Assembly (NCBI GenBank): GCA_963678705.1 | Contig: OY783205.1 | Span: 6,262,001 to 6,326,000 of the forward strand | DNA from: Panorpa germanica | Taxonomy: Eukaryota; Arthropoda; Insecta; Mecoptera; Panorpidae | Direction of reading: 5' to 3' | DNA: 64,000 nucleotides | Part shown: positions 59,520-64,000 of the stretch, piece by piece | Numbering within the stretch: position 1 is the first letter of the stretch | Layout: each line of letters begins with the position of its first letter | The notes under the pieces: generated by a model | Databases searched by the model: none | Seen by the model: only the letters and a program-made list of their open reading frames with translations | Told to the model about the DNA's origin: nothing | Made by a program: the position numbers and the translations under genes

Positions 59520-61950
59520 GTCCGCGAAATAAAAACATGAATAAGTTATCACTATGAATACACCATAAACGAAACATAGCAATATGTAAGCAAAAATGAT
59601 CTATATTTTTTCTATATTATCTAAAAACTATTTCTTAAGATTTTATAATATTTCTTACGGTTCAGTAAAATACGGTACAGTTAAAAACAGTAAAATAGAT
59701 CACAAACCGTTGTATGTTATGTAAGATAGCTTACGTAACAGATAACTTTTGTTATATTACATAAGCCTTAAATACACGTAACTGTAATTAATAGGACTAT
59801 ATACCAATTAAGTACGCTTATATTTTATGTATTCCTGATCAAATATCGGAGATATATTCCGTAGTCTATTCCGGAATGCGGAATAAATATTTAAGTTTTT
59901 GTATTTATATCTGCTTTGACTTTGACTGCTAATTAAGGGGCACTCTTTTTTTTGAATGCTTTTTTGTAACACTTCAGGAAAGCAAGGGGAGGAGCACCAT
60001 GGCAGGCACCGTCTTTTCATAAGGAGAGAGTATTAGGAGTGCAGTATGTGTAACAATTACTAGAGCGCACCATTCCAAGACTTACACCACTCTATAACTT
60101 GTACATGTTCTCCTGTTATTTAAAACGAAAGTTTGCCAACCTCGTGGGTCTTACAGTGTTTTGTTTTATTTTATTTGAACTGCACATTGAATTCTTATAA
60201 TATCTGCGACCCTATTCCAACAGCAGAGATCATTTCGTATTCTAGTTGGAGTGATCACCAGTGAGATAGAGATGGTGCCTGAAAGACCAACATCATCGAC
60301 AAGATACCTTCAGAAAGTTTGCAGCAAGACTTTATTACGAGCACCAAGATCTGCACCAATGGCGGTTCCAGTGATTTTCATGACCAGATCCTTCTGCAAG
60401 CACTATCGCGACACAGCTACTCATTTTAGCTAAGGAAATCAACGTAGTTTAGTCTTTGATTAGAAAACTTAGCTTGCATAGTTCGCTGAGCGTCTGGTTA
60501 TCACTTTTAAAAGATAAACGTCGAACAGGTGTCGAAATGTATCATGGTACGAGTATTACATATTATTCTTATCAACTCTATTATTTGCACATATACTGCC
60601 ATTTTAAATATTGCGGTACCTGCAAACATAGAATACTAATAGCTGTTCTTCTCAGACATCTCTATACTCGTTCTCTCTATTGCGGCGTAACATCGTTAGC
60701 ATCAATAATTGCTAATAACATGTTTTCTGTAACGAAATTTCAACAAGTAATCTTCATTTTATGAATAATAATTAAGTTATCGATATGTTCATAATCCGTC
60801 CATAAACTTTGAGTTGAAACTAATAAAACGTTACTTAATCAAATAATAAACATTGCTTTGTAATTATTTAAGGGTAAGGAATTTATTTCAAAGGGTAAGC
60901 CAACCTGTAAATGCTTCTCATTTGCGCTCAATCTGAATCTACATTATGACCAAGTGCTACTGAAATCATCAATATTCATCGTAAACTGAATTAGATTAGA
61001 ACAGAAGATTGATAACACCATTTCATTTTACTAAATTATATTATATCAGGGTTTGTTTATAATGAAACTCCATCCCAAATTCCAACGCAGGATACTTTAT
61101 CATTACTACCTACTTAAAGATGTCCTACATTTTCAACCTGACACGGATTAATAATATTCAGTAATCTTAACTTCACAGTGAGCCCTGAATTAACCCAATA
61201 GACACTAGACTCTTGCAGTAGTGGTACCAGCAAAACAGATGAAACGGGTTTTTAGAAAGAGAAGTTGTAGATTCTGATAAAAAAAAAATTCTTGGGAATA
61301 AAGGGGCATTTATTACAGGCATGGGAGCTATTTCTTATGTACTTGTGATCTTCCAAAAAACATTTCGGTATATCCCGAGCGGCGGTCTTCAGAGTTGACG
61401 AATAATTTTTGACAAAGTTTTTCCGCAGACATATTCGATTCGTATACAAGATTTGGTCAGCACTTTTATTCTTTTCGTACTAACTAACTAACTAAGTTTA
61501 ATGGCAATTTTAAAATAAGACTGTAATGGATTTACTAGCTGGAACAGGTCGTCGGAAAGCAAAAACATAGCCAAACAACAAACAACAACTTGCCGTACAG
61601 AAACATCGTCATTTTGTCTTTGTAAAGTATCAGGGCAGCATGAACGTTCAACCGCTTTCTCGTTGTTGATGATAATGTCTATAACTTGTAAAAGCAGTTC
61701 ATGTGTTCTTGTTCAGTTGAACGGCAGTTTACTTAGCAAGTATTTTGGACAAGTGTGAATACGACGCATAGTGGTTTAAATACAAATCAAGTAGGAGAAA
61801 AATAAAATTGAGTGTACGCTCTAGCCCTCTCACTCATTTCTTAGTTTTATACATTTTATATCTACAGTGCGAGGTCGGTAAGATCATTAATTATTCGATG
61901 CAAAAGGGTCTTTACGAAACCTTAAGGGCGGTGAATATTTTTGTAGTGGA
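59520..61950. other. AT-rich stretch without recognised genes
   Basis: Frames at 60251 and 60456 show no recognisable domains. A dispersed repeat related to 53569-53690 lies at 61626-61745. Confidence 0.5.
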
Positions 61951-61954
61951 AACA

Positions 61955-62259
61955 GTGCGTTGGCTGCCAACGTTGTGTGAGTACAATAATCAAAATTTGA
62001 AGAAAAAAAGTTTACAAAATGATAAATAAAGGTTAAAACTAAGTCGTTGTTGAAATAAAACAAAAATATTTTTTTTGTAAATATTTAAAAATTAAGTTTG
62101 AAATTAGGTAATTTTTAACTGCATATAACTTAAGTTTGGTTTGATATATTGAAAAAGCGATTCAACAACAACGGAGATTGCACCTTCCTTAACAATATTC
62201 TTTTATAGTAATAAACTATTAAACTTTAAGCAAAGAAGAAGACGTTGGCAGCTAATGCA
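61955..62259. mobile_element. 305-bp MITE, copy 2
   Basis: Inverted ends TGCGTTGGCTGCCAACG and CGTTGGCAGCTAATGCA; body about 90 percent or more identical by eye to 51329-51620. The flanking GAATATTTTTGTAGTGGAAA is also shared, so the repeat may extend to about 61931. Confidence 0.7.
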
Positions 62260-62764
62260 TTAAAACATGAATTTTTGAACAAATTTACAGTCTGCTTAGA
62301 GGCGTTTTTAGAAGCTACTATTATAAGTTACACATATACTGTATATGTACAGTTATAGATAAAATTGTGTTAATAGTGGTATAGCGTACAGTCTCGAGTC
62401 TCGAAATGGAAAATTAAGTATTTTGTTTATTATGAGATTGTGAGTCTGTGACCGATAACAGCATATGAAACGAATATGTAATAGAATTCAAACGATGGAA
62501 GTTCAAAAGAGTTATAGAAAAGGCTTTAAAAATCGATTGCGGTTGAGTATACGCACTAAACCAGGAAAAAAATTAGAAAAGGCGCGGTAAGAATTTTAAC
62601 AAAATAATCAACTAAAATCAAATTCAATAATTACTATTTGATATCATATTTTATTTTAAAGAAAAGCATTATCTTCGCAATTTATCTACGAAATTTGGTA
62701 CAAAGTAGCATGAACGCTAAAAAAATGTCGCTGTTGCATCTACTTCACCATTAGAAGACAAAAA

Positions 62765-62935
62765 AGAAACGCATAATGGGAAAAGCCTTATAATGAATAT
62801 GGACAACAATATTGCAGAAAGTTATAACAATGTTGTAGCTAAAATAAATGCAAATATTTGTCATCCATTAATGGCATCACCCGCAATAAAGTGTTCAAGG
62901 AAGTGTGATAAGACGAATTTATGCTTATAAAGTAA
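62765..62935 (+). pseudogene. DNA-transposon protein scrap
   Basis: Plus strand reads GKALIMNMDNNIAESYNNVV followed by AKI. The pattern L-I-N-x-x-NN-AE-YN recurs in insect transposon-derived proteins; superfamily not assigned. No other part recognised; the upstream frame at 62497-62590 (MEVQKSYRKGF) ending in GTAAGA could belong to it. Confidence 0.35.
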
Positions 62936-62939
62936 TGTA

Positions 62940-64000
62940 GTTTTCTTGATAATTATTATTTACACGTATATCTTTTAATATAAATCTTATTAATTTAACT
63001 TCGGTCTATATACGATGCTGAGTCATTATAACATGGTATAACTGAGTAATTTATAATAATGTTAATTAAGGGGATTACAGGGTTAAATTAAGAGATTATG
63101 AATTTACAAAATTTGCAATTGCAATAAATTAAATTGCTTAAAAAAATGTGATGATTACAATTGAATGACAATCCATTCATTAATGGCCAGGAGTACATAC
63201 AGGTAACACTTTACTATATATATATTTTATTAGAATTAAAGCAAGTGAACTGCTGGACATGTTACCCTGATACTGAATATAAGTACTACTAATGTGTGGC
63301 GTTGTTTAGAGTACCGCAGTGATATGATGAAAAATGAATGTCTCAAAAATTATTAACGTTTTTGATTTAAAAATAGCAGGTCTAAATTCTGCTCTAGTTT
63401 CTAGAACTATTAAGTAGTTAGCTCATCTTAGGTTTAACAGATACTGAACACAACAACTGTCTGCAACCATTTCGACTATTCCGTATATACATATGAGCAT
63501 GTGCACATTTACTACAAGACTTCCTTAAAAGTTTTTCACTTGTTTAATACGTTCGTACGGTGTTGTTTCAACTTTTCTTCGATAAAGAATCCAGTTCAAG
63601 GTCCCAGAGCCAGCAGAGCTGTGCGCTATTCTGTTTTAGCAAAGCTGAAATATTGAGATTAAATAGTGTAATTTAATGTCGTTAAGAATGTATGTGTACT
63701 TGTTAGCTTGAATGCGGGGTCCTTTTACTTTTACGGTTTTATGTTGTTTTATTGCAACTGTAAGTCATAATTCTCTATAAGCTAGTAAAGTGCACTACCA
63801 CGTACCAGTTTTCGAAGCCAGCAATACCACTGAAAAGTAGAGTATTAATAAACAATAAAGAAGATAGTTAATCTCATGATAAGTGTACTAATGCGAAACA
63901 GCTCAAATACACTGTACTCAAAAAGTTAGGGTCTTAAGTACTCGTACGATAAGCTTTCTATAGATTTTAATACATGTCTAGAAACCTAAACAAGAACTAA
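62940..64000. other. AT-rich stretch without recognised features
   Basis: No supportable frame, TIR pair or RNA gene seen to the end of the window. Confidence 0.5.

Noticed and set aside
60251..60433. 60-residue plus-strand frame
   Set aside because: No recognised motifs, conserved signals or neighbouring exons.
1..64000. CRISPR arrays, rRNA, bacterial operons
   Set aside because: Tandem repeats present are microsatellites, an LTR minisatellite or TE units; gene structure is eukaryotic with spliced exons.

Overview
The window reads as an AT-rich insect nuclear contig. Support comes from spliced genes with GT/AG introns, a glycine-rich and Pro-Val-rich cuticle-type secreted protein with its own TATA box, and a dense nest of transposable elements (TEs): Helitron, Gypsy, hAT, PIF/Harbinger, Tc1/mariner, Penelope and LINE. 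The insect order cannot be fixed from the sequence. No bacterial-type operons, CRISPR arrays or rRNA were seen, and no convincing tRNA. Layout. 1-4953: two copies of a Helitron-like repeat ending in a hairpin plus CTAG; the first carries a 5'-truncated LINE. 4964-5694: solo LTR with an 18-bp minisatellite. 5700-7659: mariner-like element made of two long inverted arms, precisely inserted at TA. 5519-13231 (copy A) and about 20905-28457 (copy B): a diverged segmental duplication, each half carrying one intact five-exon gene on the minus strand for a 225-residue secreted protein. Between the copies, 13232-20088 holds a minus-strand Gypsy-like retrotransposon, 3'-truncated and frame-broken. Its integrase is split by a 2586-bp hAT element with a perfect 8-bp target duplication. 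Copy B is bracketed by two LTR-like repeats in inverted orientation, and its intron 3 has gained tandem small Helitrons. 29797-31361: two tandem Helitron-like units. 31640-33290: a Penelope remnant split by a 1.2-kb foldback element with TAA target duplications. 34-40 kb: sparse, with LINE remnants and two weak exon candidates. 40338-40982: the cuticle-type gene. 41.8-46.4 kb: several MITEs (hAT type, TTAA type, small TIR elements), one carrying a perfect 28-bp-arm hairpin, and a MADF exon fragment. 47-53 kb: mostly unassigned AT-rich DNA with a mariner relic. 54.2-59.5 kb: a MITE cluster, then a truncated Harbinger derivative, a small Helitron at an A/T site, and a near-complete PIF/Harbinger element (56368-59516). 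That element has convergent genes for a DDE transposase with all catalytic residues and a Myb/SANT-like partner. 59.5-64 kb: little recognisable except a second copy of a 300-bp MITE and a transposase scrap. How the genes relate. The only non-TE genes I support are the two secreted-protein paralogs and the cuticle-type gene. The paralogs share exon structure, signal peptide, TATA box and polyadenylation signal, so both look expressible. In PIF/Harbinger systems the Myb-like protein normally works with the transposase, and both are present here within one TIR pair. Nesting gives a relative history: segmental duplication, then mariner insertion in A and Helitrons in B; hAT after Gypsy; foldback after Penelope.
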